DNA of 64,000 nucleotides from Shewanella frigidimarina (GTDB taxonomy: Bacteria; Pseudomonadota; Gammaproteobacteria; Enterobacterales; Shewanellaceae). The DNA is taken from positions 558,001 to 622,000 of the forward strand of contig NZ_RKKE01000001.1 of the NCBI RefSeq assembly GCF_003797125.1. The letters are read 5' to 3'. Positions 26,505 to 36,108 of this stretch are shown here, in pieces. Each line of letters starts with the position of its first letter. The stretch's first letter is position 1. A program made the position numbers and the translations under genes. The notes below the pieces were generated by a model. That model was not told where the DNA came from. It searched no databases and was given only the letters and a program-made list of their open reading frames with translations.

Positions 26505-27439
26505 TATTTTGACTCCTTGGCTTTTTCGACCAGTTCTACAAATAATTCTTCTAAGCGGTTAGCTTTGTTGCGCATTGACAACACTTCGATATTGGCGGCG
26601 GTTAACTGGGTAAATAATTCATTAATGTTGTTCGATTTGGCCACATCCACTTCTAATGTGTGAGCGTCAGTTAAACGGCAATTCATGTTGCTCAATTGTG
26701 GTGCTACGTCGAGATCGTGTCGTAAATCGAAAATAAAGGTTTCAACATCTAGCTTGCTCAACAATGCCTTCATGGTGGTGCATTCCACCAGCAAACCGGT
26801 ATCGATAATACCAATGGTGCGGCACAGCATTTCGGCTTCTTCAAGGTAGTGAGTGGTTAAAATAATAGTCACGCCTTGTTTGTTAATTTGTTTTAAAAAT
26901 TCCCACATTGAACGGCGCAGCTCAATGTCTACGCCAGCTGTTGGCTCATCTAAAATTAATAATTTAGGTTCGTGCATTAACGCGCGGGCAATCATTAAAC
27001 GGCGTTTCATACCGCCAGACAGTTCGCGGGCTTGGGCGTGACGCTTTTGCCATAAATCAAGTTGGGTGAGATATTTTTCAGCGCGCTCTAATGCAACCGC
27101 TTTTGGCACGCCATAATAACCCGCTTGGTTAACGACTATTTGTTGCACGGTTTCGAACTGATTAAAGTTAAATTCTTGCGGCACTAACCCGATACATAAC
27201 TTGGCATGTTCGAGCTGCTTATCAATATCAAAACCAAATACCGACACTGTTCCTGCGGTTTTCTGTACCAATGAGCTGATAATGCCGATAGTGGTAGATT
27301 TACCCGCACCATTGGGGCCAAGCAGGGCAAAAAAGTCACCTTGCTTTACCGTCAAACTGATCGACTTTACGGCTTCTACGCCACCTTTATAGGTTTTTTT
27401 AAGGTTTTCGATCACCAATGCATTGTTGGTGTTGCTCAT
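26504..27439 (-). CDS. yadG: ABC exporter ATP-binding protein (YadG-like)
   Basis: This 311-residue ATPase has Walker A GPNGAGKST, Q-loop VPQEFNF, signature LSGGMKRRL, Walker B LLILDEPTAGVD and switch histidine in TTHYLEEAE, followed by a C-terminal extension typical of DrrA-type exporter ATPases. The ATG at 27439 (MSNTNNALVIENL) has AGAGGT at proper spacing; the open frame continues to 27538, but that part is not homologous. It drives the YadH-like permease. Confidence 0.88.
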   Translation of the reverse strand: MSNTNNALVIENLKKTYKGGVEAVKSISLTVKQGDFFALLGPNGAGKSTTIGIISSLVQKTAGTVSVFGFDIDKQLEHAKLCIGLVPQEFNFNQFETVQQIVVNQAGYYGVPKAVALERAEKYLTQLDLWQKRHAQARELSGGMKRRLMIARALMHEPKLLILDEPTAGVDIELRRSMWEFLKQINKQGVTIILTTHYLEEAEMLCRTIGIIDTGLLVECTTMKALLSKLDVETFIFDLRHDLDVAPQLSNMNCRLTDAHTLEVDVAKSNNINELFTQLTAANIEVLSMRNKANRLEELFVELVEKAKESK

Positions 27440-27540
27440 TGTCATACCTCTAATCCATGAATTGCGAATCAAACATTTTCTAATACGTGCTTCTAAAGAC
27501 GTAATGTAAATGAAAAAGACGCAGAAATATTTAGACACTT

Positions 27541-27569
27541 AAAACAAAACTCCCGCCTATAGCGGGAGT
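27541..27569 (-). terminator. Intrinsic terminator after hpt
   Basis: ACTCCCGC/GCGGGAGT stem with a five-base loop, followed on minus by TTTTGTTTT. It lies about 20 bp past the hpt stop. Confidence 0.9.
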
Positions 27570-27589
27570 CTATCAATAAAAAGCCCCAC

Positions 27590-28120
27590 TTAATCTAATG
27601 GCACTACTTTAGCGATGTAAGGCAAGTTGCGATACTGCTCTGCGTAGTCGATACCATAACCCACAATAAACTCGTCTGGGATGGTTATACCAATAAAGTC
27701 GACATAAACGTCTACTTCACGGCGTTCAGGTTTATCTAATAACGTACAAAGCGCTAGGCTTTTTGGCTCACGCAGCAATAACATCTCGCGCACTTTGTTT
27801 AATGTGTTACCTGAGTCGATTAAGTCTTCAACGATTAATACGTCACGACCGGCGATGTCAGACTGTACATCTTTAAGCACTTTCACATCACGCGAGCTGT
27901 TCATGGTGTTACCGTAGCTCGATACAGACATAAAATCGATTTCAACATGGCCTTTAATACGGCGACACAAATCGGCCATAAACACTACTGAACCTTTTAA
28001 AAGGCCAACCATTAATAAGCGTTCACTGTCGGCATAATGGGCATTAATACGTTCAGCTAATTGGTCTAGGGTTTTATTGATTTCTTGTTCAGAAATCATC
28101 ATTTCAATGGTGTGCTTCAT
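27590..28120 (-). CDS. hpt: Hypoxanthine phosphoribosyltransferase
   Basis: This 176-residue purine-salvage enzyme converts hypoxanthine (and guanine) plus PRPP to IMP or GMP. The PRPP-binding motif [14 protein letters not shown] lies at 94-107. [14 protein letters not shown] and [19 protein letters not shown] complete the type-I fold. The ATG at 28120 gives the family length; the frame extends 14 codons into ubiX without homology. It starts 8 bp after the ubiX stop, suggesting coupled expression with ubiX and mpl. Confidence 0.95.
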   Translation of the reverse strand: MKHTIEMMISEQEINKTLDQLAERINAHYADSERLLMVGLLKGSVVFMADLCRRIKGHVEIDFMSVSSYGNTMNSSRDVKVLKDVQSDIAGRDVLIVEDLIDSGNTLNKVREMLLLREPKSLALCTLLDKPERREVDVYVDFIGITIPDEFIVGYGIDYAEQYRNLPYIAKVVPLD

Positions 28121-28127
28121 AAATCTC

Positions 28128-28787
28128 TCAATTGTCGATGTCGTGTGACTGAGTATGTCCATATCCCCAGCGACTCGTTAAGTCGTGTTCAATTCCCAAA
28201 TGATCAAGTATTCGGGAAACCATGAAGTTTACCAGATCTTCTACTGATTTGGGATTATGATAAAAGCCTGGTGCCGCTGGCATGATAGTCGCGCCATTAC
28301 GGGTTAGGCTTAACATATGCTCTAAGTGTATGGCGCTAAAAGGAGTTTCCCGCGGAACAAGAATCAATTGCCCTCTTTCTTTTAATACTACATCTGCTGC
28401 TCTTTCGAGCAAATGATTACTCATACCCGTTGCAACAGCAGCCAATGTGCCTGTTGAGCATGGACAAATGACCATTTGTTTAGGCGCAGCGCTGCCAGAT
28501 GCTGGCGGCGAAAACCATTCATCTTTGCCTAATACCACTAATTCACCTTTTAACGGTTCATCAACGTTATGCAGTTGTTCGAGTAATTGTGCTTTCGCTT
28601 TGTCTGGGTTCGCGCTTAATTGCAAACCGTGTTCTGTTGCTAACACCACCCGTGCGGCACTGGATATCATTAAAAACACTTGGTAATCGGCCGCAAGCAA
28701 ACATTCAAGCAATTTAATGCCATAAGGCGCGCCAGATGCGCCCGTCCAGGCTAGGCTAATTGCTTTGGCTTTTTTGGCATAGGCCAT
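28128..28787 (-). CDS. ubiX: Flavin prenyltransferase UbiX
   Basis: This 219-residue enzyme makes prenylated FMN, the cofactor of the UbiD decarboxylase in ubiquinone synthesis. Hallmarks: [15 protein letters not shown] (about 14-28), [45 protein letters not shown] and [17 protein letters not shown] lies before the ATG at 28787. It is sandwiched between mpl and hpt on the same strand, with short gaps. Confidence 0.95.
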   Translation of the reverse strand: MAYAKKAKAISLAWTGASGAPYGIKLLECLLAADYQVFLMISSAARVVLATEHGLQLSANPDKAKAQLLEQLHNVDEPLKGELVVLGKDEWFSPPASGSAAPKQMVICPCSTGTLAAVATGMSNHLLERAADVVLKERGQLILVPRETPFSAIHLEHMLSLTRNGATIMPAAPGFYHNPKSVEDLVNFMVSRILDHLGIEHDLTSRWGYGHTQSHDIDN

Positions 28788-28813
28788 GTTGTATCCTCTA
28801 TCGGTTAAAGCCG

Positions 28814-30253
28814 TTACGCTAAAGCTTTAATCATTTTTTGGTGAATACCATTAAAACCACCATTACTCATGATAACTACGGTATCACCTTGATTTGCGGT
28901 AGCGGCAACTGCGTTAATAATATCTTCAATGTTGTTAAACACAGTCACAGGGATTGGCGCATTAGACATACTGGCTTTGATGTCCCAGTCAATATTGTCT
29001 GCTTGATATAAGTAGACCACATCGGCTAATACCATCGAGTTGGCAAGAGTATCTTTATGTACTCCGCTTTTCATGGTGTTTGAGCGGGGCTCTAACACCA
29101 CAATAATGTTGCCATTAGCATTGTCGCTGGAAGCTACTTTAGCTCGTAAGCCTTGTAAAGTAGTGGCAATAGCTGTGGGATGATGAGCAAAATCGTCATA
29201 CACAGACACGCCATTTACGGTCGCTAATAGTTCTAAACGACGCTTTGGTGGGCTAAATTGTGCCAACGCCTCAATAGCATGACTTGGCGCTACGCCCACA
29301 TGACGAGCAGCCGCTATTGCCATTATGGCGTTTTCAATATTATGCTGACCTATTAATGCCCAGTTTACTATCCCTTGCGACTCGCCATTAAACAGTACTT
29401 CAAACTCATGGCCATCGTCTGCAATAGTACGCGACTGCCAAGCATTGGGTTCACCTTGGTTCGCCGAAACATTAACAGAATGCTCGGCTAAATTAGTGGT
29501 GAAGCTTGCTGCTGTAGAATAGATTTCTTGCTCGCTCCAACAGCCCATATCAATCACTTGTTGCACGGCTTCAACGTCGCTAGGCCAAATCACCTTGCCC
29601 TCGCCCGGCACAGTACGAATAACGTGATTAAACTGGCGTTGGATCGCCGCTAAGTCGGCAAAAATATCGGCATGATCAAATTCAAGATTATTGATCACTA
29701 AGGTGCGAGGATGGTAATGAACAAACTTAGAACGTTTATCAAAAAAGGCACTGTCGTATTCGTCGGCTTCTACTACAAAAAATACTGAGTTACCTAAACG
29801 AGCTGACACGCCAAAATTTTGCGGCACACCGCCAATTAAAAAACCTGGCTCGTAACCACAGTATTCTAAAACCCACGCTAGCATGCTGGAAGTAGAAGTT
29901 TTACCGTGTGTACCCGCTACAGCCAATACCCAACGGTCTTGCAAAATATGTTCAGATAAAAACTGCGGCCCAGATGTATATTTTATGCCGCGATTTAGTA
30001 CCGCTTCTACACACGGGTTACCACGACTCATGGCGTTACCAATAACCACTAAGTCTGGTTGATTGTCGCCTTCTTTGCCTAATTGGGCTGGATCAAAACC
30101 TTGGATTAACTCGATACCTTGTTGCTCAAGCTGGGTGCTCATCGGTGGATAAACGTTGGCATCACTGCCGGTCACCTTATGGCCCATTGCGCGGGCAAGT
30201 AGGGCTAAACCGCCCATAAAAGTGCCACAAATACCTAAAATGTGTACGTGCAT
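28814..30253 (-). CDS. mpl: UDP-N-acetylmuramate:L-alanyl-gamma-D-glutamyl-meso-diaminopimelate ligase
   Basis: This 479-residue Mur-ligase-family enzyme reattaches the recycled murein tripeptide to UDP-MurNAc. The N-terminal [17 protein letters not shown] matches Mpl. The ATP loop [10 protein letters not shown] is at 114-123. [18 protein letters not shown] and the C-terminal [10 protein letters not shown] complete it. It is followed by ubiX 27 bp on, a conserved neighbour pair. Start ATG at 30253. Confidence 0.95.
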   Translation of the reverse strand: MHVHILGICGTFMGGLALLARAMGHKVTGSDANVYPPMSTQLEQQGIELIQGFDPAQLGKEGDNQPDLVVIGNAMSRGNPCVEAVLNRGIKYTSGPQFLSEHILQDRWVLAVAGTHGKTSTSSMLAWVLEYCGYEPGFLIGGVPQNFGVSARLGNSVFFVVEADEYDSAFFDKRSKFVHYHPRTLVINNLEFDHADIFADLAAIQRQFNHVIRTVPGEGKVIWPSDVEAVQQVIDMGCWSEQEIYSTAASFTTNLAEHSVNVSANQGEPNAWQSRTIADDGHEFEVLFNGESQGIVNWALIGQHNIENAIMAIAAARHVGVAPSHAIEALAQFSPPKRRLELLATVNGVSVYDDFAHHPTAIATTLQGLRAKVASSDNANGNIIVVLEPRSNTMKSGVHKDTLANSMVLADVVYLYQADNIDWDIKASMSNAPIPVTVFNNIEDIINAVAATANQGDTVVIMSNGGFNGIHQKMIKALA

Positions 30254-30350
30254 ACTTAACTCTAATTGATCCGTAATATGGCGGTTATTCTAATCTATTG
30301 TGCAACAGAATGTCAGTTAACAATGATTGAAATTAATCTAGGGTCTGTTG

Positions 30351-30653
30351 CTAATACAAAATAAAAAACAGTCCCATACTGAGTACGGTTGTGAGCAAGG
30401 TATTGCGGGTAACATAAGCCAGCACTGTGGCCACCAGCGCACAAGTTAAATAAGGATTATGCACACTAATAGCTAGCTGGCCTTCTGGTACAAATACAAT
30501 AGGGGCTAATATGGCAGTTAATACCGCAGGTGCTGAATAGCTTAAAAACGTTAAGGTGTTTTTACTTAAGCGAATAGGCAATTTAGGTTCTAGCAATAAA
30601 TGTCGGCTGACAAATACCACTGCCGCCATTGATAAAATAATCAACCAGGTCAT
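30351..30653 (-). CDS. azlD: AzlD-type small subunit, branched-chain amino acid exporter
   Basis: This 100-residue protein has four hydrophobic helices and the AzlD landmarks SRHLLLEPKLPIRLSK and LTFLSYSAPAVLTAILAPIVF. Together with AzlC it exports branched-chain amino acids or analogues. Its ATG overlaps the azlC stop (ATGA), so it is translationally coupled. Confidence 0.87.
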   Translation of the reverse strand: MTWLIILSMAAVVFVSRHLLLEPKLPIRLSKNTLTFLSYSAPAVLTAILAPIVFVPEGQLAISVHNPYLTCALVATVLAYVTRNTLLTTVLSMGLFFILY

Positions 30654-31510
30654 ACGTTTTTATCCTTATGCGCGGCTACCGAACGCGAAGTATCTGAATG
30701 CGCTGTAACCGAATGAGCGTGTTCTGAACTAGCACTGTCTGAATGATCATTCTTTGAATTAGAGGCGGCTGATACCTTACTGTCCTCATTGGTAAATTTA
30801 GCGTAGCCCATGCCTGCTGCCATACCCGATATTGCCGCAATTAACAGCCCTGCTTGGATCGCGAACACTGCGCACACCACTGCTAACGTAAGCGACACTA
30901 CAACGCAGACTAATATTGACGGCTTTTTTACTGTCGGTACTACTAAGGCGATAAATGTGGCGGCGATGGCAAAGTCGAGCCCAAGTTCGCCTAAATTATC
31001 GATAGACTGCCCTGCGACAATGCCGAGTAAGGTGGCAATATTCCAGCCGATATAAAAAGTTAGCCCACCACCCAAAGCGTACCAGCGATCAAACTGGTGT
31101 TGGATTGGTTTATCGCCATGGTGAGCTTGATTAGCAATAGCAAAGAGTTCATCTGTGAGTAAAAAACCCAGCCCTAAACGCCATTTTAGCGGCAACGGGC
31201 TAATATGAGTACGCATGGCCATGGCATACAATAAATGCCTTGAAGTAATTAGTAAGGTAGTTATCAGAATACTGCCGATACCAATACCAGCTTTTATCAT
31301 GCCGAGCGCAACTAACTGGGCGCTGCCAGCAAAGATAATGGCCGACATCGCTTGGCTTTCAACGGCTGTAAGGCCAACTTCAAGGGCGAACGAGCCTGCT
31401 AAAATCCCCCAAGGGATGACTGCTATTGTTAGCGGCATAACGGCAAGCCCGCCCGCTAAAAATGATTTGGTTTTAGTGGTAGTCACACTGATAGATTCGG
31501 TTGCGCTCAC
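30650..31510 (-). CDS. azlC: AzlC-type branched-chain amino acid exporter with His/Ser-rich tail
   Basis: This 286-residue permease shows AzlC motifs (MPLTIAVIPWGILAGSFAL, AMSAIIFAGSAQLVALGMI, SRHLLYAMAM, LTDELFAIA) over about 235 residues and seven helices. It then carries an unusual hydrophilic tail of about 45 residues rich in Ser, His, Ala and Asp (SSEHAHSVTAHSDTS). Such tails are not standard and could bind metal or simply be a linker. GTG at 31510 has GGAGAT upstream, and the ribosome-site segment is tandemly duplicated. Confidence 0.88.
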   Translation of the reverse strand: MSATESISVTTTKTKSFLAGGLAVMPLTIAVIPWGILAGSFALEVGLTAVESQAMSAIIFAGSAQLVALGMIKAGIGIGSILITTLLITSRHLLYAMAMRTHISPLPLKWRLGLGFLLTDELFAIANQAHHGDKPIQHQFDRWYALGGGLTFYIGWNIATLLGIVAGQSIDNLGELGLDFAIAATFIALVVPTVKKPSILVCVVVSLTLAVVCAVFAIQAGLLIAAISGMAAGMGYAKFTNEDSKVSAASNSKNDHSDSASSEHAHSVTAHSDTSRSVAAHKDKNV

Positions 31511-31511
31511 A

Positions 31512-31553
31512 TCATCTCCTTATTCTGCACTGTCATCTCCTTATGCTGCACTG
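31512..31553 (-). repeat. 21-bp tandem duplication of the azlC ribosome-binding segment
   Basis: Two 21-bp copies (31512-31532 and 31533-31553) differ at one base and each holds AAGGAGATG. The upstream copy is correctly spaced from a GTG (31530) that opens a seven-codon ORF whose TGA overlaps the azlC start (GTGA). This may couple mini-ORF and azlC translation. Confidence 0.8.
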
Positions 31554-31570
31554 ATAACGCTAACGCGCCA

Positions 31571-31591
31571 AGTGACAAGTGACAAGTGACA
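31571..31591. repeat. 7-bp microsatellite, three units
   Basis: AGTGACA repeats three times, directly upstream of the azlC leader. A slippage-prone tract that could alter promoter spacing. Confidence 0.85.
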
Positions 31592-31720
31592 AGAAGATTA
31601 GCTTAACGTGAATAAATGAATAAAGCCCTTGAAAATTGATCATTATGGAGAAATTTCAAGCGATGTTGTTGGTCGAGCACTTTAATCCATTAACGAAAAA
31701 TGCTATTGACATCCAGTGCT

Positions 31721-31758
31721 AAAACGAAAAATGCCGCTCACATTAAGTGAACGGCATT
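31721..31758 (-). terminator. Intrinsic terminator after fkpA-like gene
   Basis: On minus, AATGCCG pairs with CGGCATT enclosing a TCAC/GTGA inner stem, then TTTTTCGTTTT. It lies about 60 bp after the FKBP stop. Confidence 0.88.
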
Positions 31759-31820
31759 ACGCTAAAGCGTCTTTTTAATATCTAATTAACAGTCATTTTA
31801 CAACTGAAGCAATGTTGATA

Positions 31821-32573
31821 TTACTTGGTTTCTACTGCTGCAGGTGTTTTCTCTACTGAAATTAGTTCAACTTCAAAAACCAATGTTGAGTTAGCAGGAA
31901 TAGTGCCAGTATCACGTTCGCCATAAGCTAATTCTGATGGGATAACAAACTTATACTTAGCGCCCACAGGCATTAACTGTACGCCTTCAGTCCAACCAGG
32001 AATAACACGGTTAAGTGGAAACTTAGCGGTTTCACCACGTGCGTATGAACTGTCAAATTCAGTGCCATCAGTTAACGTGCCACGGTAATGAACTTCAACA
32101 GTATCTTCTGCGGCAGGCTTGTCACCACTACCAGCTTCTAATACTTCATACTGTAAACCAGACTCAGTCGTGGTTACGCCTTCTTTGGCTTTATTGTCTT
32201 CTAAGAATTTTTTGCCATCTGCAATTGATTTAGCAGCTAAAGTTTCAGCTTGCTCTAAACGCTTATCGTTTAGTTTTTTATCTAGGTTTTGTAATACAGT
32301 CTGCATTTCTTCTTCAGTTAACTGCATTTCTTCGCCTAAGCCATCGCTAAAGCCTTTAATCACCATAGCGCGGTCAACAGCAAAGCCTAATTCTTCTTGC
32401 TCTTTAATGTGGCCAGACATGTACTTACCAATTGAACCACCAACACTATATGCTTCTTTTTGAACGTCAGTTGTTAATTCAACTTTCTTTTGAGCAACGT
32501 CTTGTTCTTGATTACACGCAGTAAGGCCAACAACGGCTAATGCAACTAACGATAATTTGTAAATAGATTTCAT
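31821..32573 (-). CDS. fkpA: FKBP-type peptidyl-prolyl isomerase, lipoprotein (FkpA-like)
   Basis: This 250-residue protein has a lipobox (VGLTAC, Cys20). It has the helical FKBP dimerisation domain (about 35-130, with YSVGGSIGKYM), then the isomerase domain (about 150-245): VEVHYRGTLTDGTEFDSSY, VIPGWTEGVQLMPVG, IPSELAYGERDTG. It catalyses proline isomerisation and chaperones envelope proteins. FkpA of E. coli is soluble in the periplasm; the lipobox here suggests membrane anchoring. ATG at 32573 with GAGGAAGC upstream. Confidence 0.92.
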   Translation of the reverse strand: MKSIYKLSLVALAVVGLTACNQEQDVAQKKVELTTDVQKEAYSVGGSIGKYMSGHIKEQEELGFAVDRAMVIKGFSDGLGEEMQLTEEEMQTVLQNLDKKLNDKRLEQAETLAAKSIADGKKFLEDNKAKEGVTTTESGLQYEVLEAGSGDKPAAEDTVEVHYRGTLTDGTEFDSSYARGETAKFPLNRVIPGWTEGVQLMPVGAKYKFVIPSELAYGERDTGTIPANSTLVFEVELISVEKTPAAVETK

Positions 32574-32741
32574 TAAAGCTTCCTCAGCATCCTATAGTGG
32601 TTACAATAACCTTAATACATTCAATCAATGAGATGTTTAAGTGGTCATGTTCTTTTGCCACTTTATACTAGTTAAAACGGTTATACCATTGGGTAAACCT
32701 TATATGACAAGGTTTAGGACAATAATTCAAGGAGCAAGTTC

Positions 32742-33710
32742 ATGATACGCGTTCCAATGCTGTTTTTTTGGCCAACTCTAGCCCTGATAAGCCTATTATC
32801 TGCATGCCAACCAACAGCGACTAAAGTTCAGGTCATCACTACCGATGCCAGTTACAGTGCAAGTCTGTCAAATGATGCAACCATTGCCTTGGTTAGCACG
32901 GCTCATAATGGCGTACAGGTATGGGATCTTACTGACTCAACGTTGTTTTACCAATGGCTCCAAGGCCAACAACAAAATACCAGTAACGTCATTGATACCG
33001 CGATATCAGCTAATAATCTGTATGCCGCAACCATTAGCAGCCACTCACTTGCGATATGGCGATTAACCGATGGTTCATCTGTTGGATGGTGGTCTTTGCC
33101 TTCTTATGCGCAAAGTGTCGCAATTGCTAATACAGGGCAAACCCTTGTTGGCTTAGTCGATGGATCTGTGATGTCATTGTCACCTGAAAAATCACGCTTA
33201 ATTCAGTTTTTAGGCCATCATGAAAAAGTGAATAGTGTGTCCATTAGTGCCGATGGCAACACCGCATTGAGCGGCGGTAATGATGGTAAAGTATTACTTT
33301 GGCAAGCCCAAACCGGTCAACCATTACAACAATGGCAGCTAGCGTCCCGCATCACTAAAGTGGCGATTAACGATTCAGCGACTCTCAGTTTTGCAAGCGA
33401 TATCACCGGAAATGCCACCCTGTGGCAGTCGGATACAGGTAATCCAATAAGTCATCTCGATATTAATCGACGACAAATGAATTTTTCAAGTGCTCGCTTT
33501 GTGGATAATGACCAGCAATTGCTCACAGGTACCCCATCAAGAGAAATATTTTTATGGCAAATAGACACCGGTAAACGACTTTCTCGCTGGGAAGTTCAAT
33601 TGAGTAAAAACACCCAAAACAAAGGCGCTGTAGTATACTCTGCCGCAATGATAGCGCCTGGCTCAATCGTCAGTATTAGCAGCCAAGGTTTAGTTGAATA
33701 TTGGCAGTAA
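32742..33710 (+). CDS. WD40-repeat lipoprotein
   Basis: This 322-residue protein has a lipoprotein signal (LLSAC, Cys22). At least five WD40-like blades follow; the clearest is KVNSVSISADGNTALSGGNDGKVLLW near residues 165-190, with others at GVQVWDL, LAIWRL, ATLWQ and IFLWQI. It is probably a periplasmic seven-blade propeller for protein contacts; no catalytic motif is seen. AAGGAG is optimally placed for the ATG at 32742. It precedes slyX by 35 bp, suggesting cotranscription. Confidence 0.85.
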   Translation: MIRVPMLFFWPTLALISLLSACQPTATKVQVITTDASYSASLSNDATIALVSTAHNGVQVWDLTDSTLFYQWLQGQQQNTSNVIDTAISANNLYAATISSHSLAIWRLTDGSSVGWWSLPSYAQSVAIANTGQTLVGLVDGSVMSLSPEKSRLIQFLGHHEKVNSVSISADGNTALSGGNDGKVLLWQAQTGQPLQQWQLASRITKVAINDSATLSFASDITGNATLWQSDTGNPISHLDINRRQMNFSSARFVDNDQQLLTGTPSREIFLWQIDTGKRLSRWEVQLSKNTQNKGAVVYSAAMIAPGSIVSISSQGLVEYWQ

Positions 33711-33745
33711 TAACTCAGTAATAAATTAAGTAATAAGAGGTCAAC

Positions 33746-33958
33746 ATGGAAAGCGTTTTACAAAAGATTGATGATCTTGAAATGAAACTATCATTTCAAG
33801 ATATCTCCATTGAAGAGTTAAACCAAGAAGTGATAAAACTCAATGCATTAGTTGCCAGACAGCAACAGCAAATGCTATTAATGGTCAATAAACTGCATTC
33901 TATTGAGCCAAGTAACATGGCGTCTTCTGCCGAAGAGACTCCGCCACCCCATTACTAA
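33746..33958 (+). CDS. slyX: SlyX family protein
   Basis: This 70-residue coiled-coil protein matches SlyX: a leucine-heptad N-terminal half ([20 protein letters not shown]), [11 protein letters not shown] and the characteristic C-terminal PPPHY. Function remains unknown. In enterics slyX lies beside fkpA, which is the case here (one gene between). GAGGT precedes the ATG. Confidence 0.93.
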   Translation: MESVLQKIDDLEMKLSFQDISIEELNQEVIKLNALVARQQQQMLLMVNKLHSIEPSNMASSAEETPPPHY

Positions 33959-34001
33959 AGCCTTGCGACTATAAAACATATTTTAGGATATTTTGGCTGT
34001 C

Positions 34002-34033
34002 ATCATATTCAGCTGATATTCAGCAAATATGAT
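34002..34033. repeat. Two-part hairpin between slyX and def paralogue
   Basis: ATCATATT pairs with AATATGAT outside, and GCTGA pairs with TCAGC inside around TAT. There is no clear U-run, so it may be a weak terminator or an RNA structure. Confidence 0.45.
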
Positions 34034-34182
34034 ATAGACTGTCATTTAAACCAAGTGAATAGTCAGTACGATAGCATGAGACTATGCAAGCAATAACCTT
34101 GCTTGCCCATAACGATTTACACCATAAATTAGATTATTCTAGGTCGTCATCTAACGTAAATAACTAAGGACAGCCGTCACCT

Positions 34183-34695
34183 ATGCAGCCAAAGCCACTA
34201 CTCAGCATTGCTACCACAGGCGAACAGATACTGACTCAAATTGCTGAGCCAGTGACGGTGTTTGACGACGCATTACATACCTTAGCCGATAACATGCTCA
34301 GCACTATGCTAAATGCAAATGGCGTCGGTATTGCGGCAACGCAAGTGTTCAGCAACGTAGCAATGTTTATCATGGCGTCAAATCCAAACGAACGTTATCC
34401 CGATGCGCCATCAATGCCTCCAACGGTAGTCATAAACCCACAGATTCTATCGGCATCTGCCGCAACAGAAGCTGATGTAGAAGGTTGCTTATCCATTCCA
34501 GGTCAGCGGTTATCTATTGCACGACACAGCGAAATAGAAGTACAGTATCAATCGCTTGATGGTCAGTTACATCAACAAACATTAACGGGATTTGTTGCGC
34601 GTATTTTTCAACATGAATATGACCACCTGCAGGGTATTACTTTACTTGAACGGGTCAACATCATGACACCTCAGATACTGGTGCCACAATGTTAA
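34183..34695 (+). CDS. Peptide deformylase paralogue
   Basis: This 170-residue metalloprotease-fold protein has all three deformylase motifs: GVGIAATQV (canonical G-x-G-I/L-AA-x-Q), EGCLSIPG (Cys102) and QHEYDHLQG (His144, Glu145, His148). It should remove N-formyl groups from nascent peptides. The essential def normally sits with fmt, so this is probably a second copy. Its place ahead of two envelope lipoprotein genes, overlapping the first by 7 bp, is not explained by housekeeping. Confidence 0.88.
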   Translation: MQPKPLLSIATTGEQILTQIAEPVTVFDDALHTLADNMLSTMLNANGVGIAATQVFSNVAMFIMASNPNERYPDAPSMPPTVVINPQILSASAATEADVEGCLSIPGQRLSIARHSEIEVQYQSLDGQLHQQTLTGFVARIFQHEYDHLQGITLLERVNIMTPQILVPQC

Positions 34696-36059
34696 GAACA
34701 TTCTGTATTGGGTTGACTATCAGTCTTGGCCTATCTGGTTGTGCCTTTAATAGTGTGTTTGTTAACTATCCATCGCAAATAGCGCCATACAAGCAACAAC
34801 TCAATAGCGATTCACCAACAGCAAAAATCACTGATTTGGCCGACAATATTAGCGGCAATGATGGCTTACTTTACGCCCAAGAATCTGGGCGTATTATGCA
34901 GATTGCGGGTGACTTTACTGGCAGTAAAACCTATTACCAGCAAGCCATTGACGATTACCAGATTTTCGATGATAAAGCCATCGTGAGTGCGAGTAAGTTA
35001 GGCGCTGGGGCAAGCAGTATTTTACTCAACGATAATGCCATTCCTTACCGAGGCCCAGGTTATGAGCGCATTATGTTGCATCAATATCAGGCGTTTAATT
35101 ATTTATTTAGTGGTGATGCTCAAGGGGCATTAGTAGAAGTTCGCCGAAGTAATGAACTGCAAAGCATGGAACAAGCACGCTATCAGAAATCACAAAAGTC
35201 AGTGCAAGACATGGCCAATGGCACCATTGACGCGCAAGTAGCCCAATTAAGCAAAGAAGCCGGCAATGTCACCAGTTCATTTCTAAACGCTTACAGCTAT
35301 TACACTACTGGTTTGTTGCACGAACTCGCCAGCGAGCCTAATGATGCGTTTATTGATTACCGAAAAGCAGCACAAATTACCCCAGACAATGTGTATTTAC
35401 AGCAAGATTTAGTCCGTTTAGCTAAACAACTGGGGATGCCTCAATACGACGAGTTTAAACGTCGTTGGGGAGATGCGGTAATGCCTACACCCGATCAAGG
35501 CCAAGTTGTATTTATTATTGAACGTGATTTTGTACCAGAAAAACAGAGTATTACGGTACCTTTTCCACTTAACGGTAATATTCAATCAGCGTCATTAGCG
35601 ACCTATCAGCCACAACGTCTGTTAATGAATAACAGCCAAATCCAAGGATTAGGCACGCCACTAACAGCACAAACCATTGCTAACATTGACGCGCTAGCAA
35701 TTAATGCATTAAAAGAAGATTTACCTGCTGCGCTGTTTAGACAAGCAGCAAGAATTTATGCTAAATACCAAATGAATCGCAGTGTACAAAGCAGCAGCCA
35801 ACGAGCCAACAATCAAGTAGATGCTGCTGCGATGGTAATGCAAATATTTAATGTTATCACCGAGCAAGCCGACCGTAGAAGTTGGTTAACCCTGCCTCGC
35901 CAGGCTCAAATTGCTCGACAATTTATCGATGCCGGCAGCTATAATGTTCGCTTAAATAGCAGCCAAAATGTAAATATTGACGTAAAACCAAACCGTACAA
36001 CATTAATTTGGGCAATAGAGACTGGAAATCGTACCCGTTTTTATTCGATAATCATCTGA
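34689..36059 (+). CDS. TPR-containing outer-membrane lipoprotein (COG3014 type)
   Basis: This 456-residue protein has a lipobox (LSGC, Cys18). Helical TPR-like repeats run over about 50-260 (GDFTGSKTYYQQAIDDY, SGDAQGALVEVRRSNELQ, EPNDAFIDYRKAAQITPDNVYLQQDLVRLAKQLG). A beta-rich C-terminal part follows (VVFIIERDFVPEKQSITVPFP). In Shewanella and Vibrio such a protein precedes the LpoB-like gene; a role with peptidoglycan synthesis is inferred. The ATG at 34689 overlaps the deformylase stop. Confidence 0.8.
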   Translation: MLRTFCIGLTISLGLSGCAFNSVFVNYPSQIAPYKQQLNSDSPTAKITDLADNISGNDGLLYAQESGRIMQIAGDFTGSKTYYQQAIDDYQIFDDKAIVSASKLGAGASSILLNDNAIPYRGPGYERIMLHQYQAFNYLFSGDAQGALVEVRRSNELQSMEQARYQKSQKSVQDMANGTIDAQVAQLSKEAGNVTSSFLNAYSYYTTGLLHELASEPNDAFIDYRKAAQITPDNVYLQQDLVRLAKQLGMPQYDEFKRRWGDAVMPTPDQGQVVFIIERDFVPEKQSITVPFPLNGNIQSASLATYQPQRLLMNNSQIQGLGTPLTAQTIANIDALAINALKEDLPAALFRQAARIYAKYQMNRSVQSSSQRANNQVDAAAMVMQIFNVITEQADRRSWLTLPRQAQIARQFIDAGSYNVRLNSSQNVNIDVKPNRTTLIWAIETGNRTRFYSIII

Positions 36060-36108
36060 TAGATGATAATTGCTTATCAACTGTCACTCATCACCAATGG
36101 AATTTACT

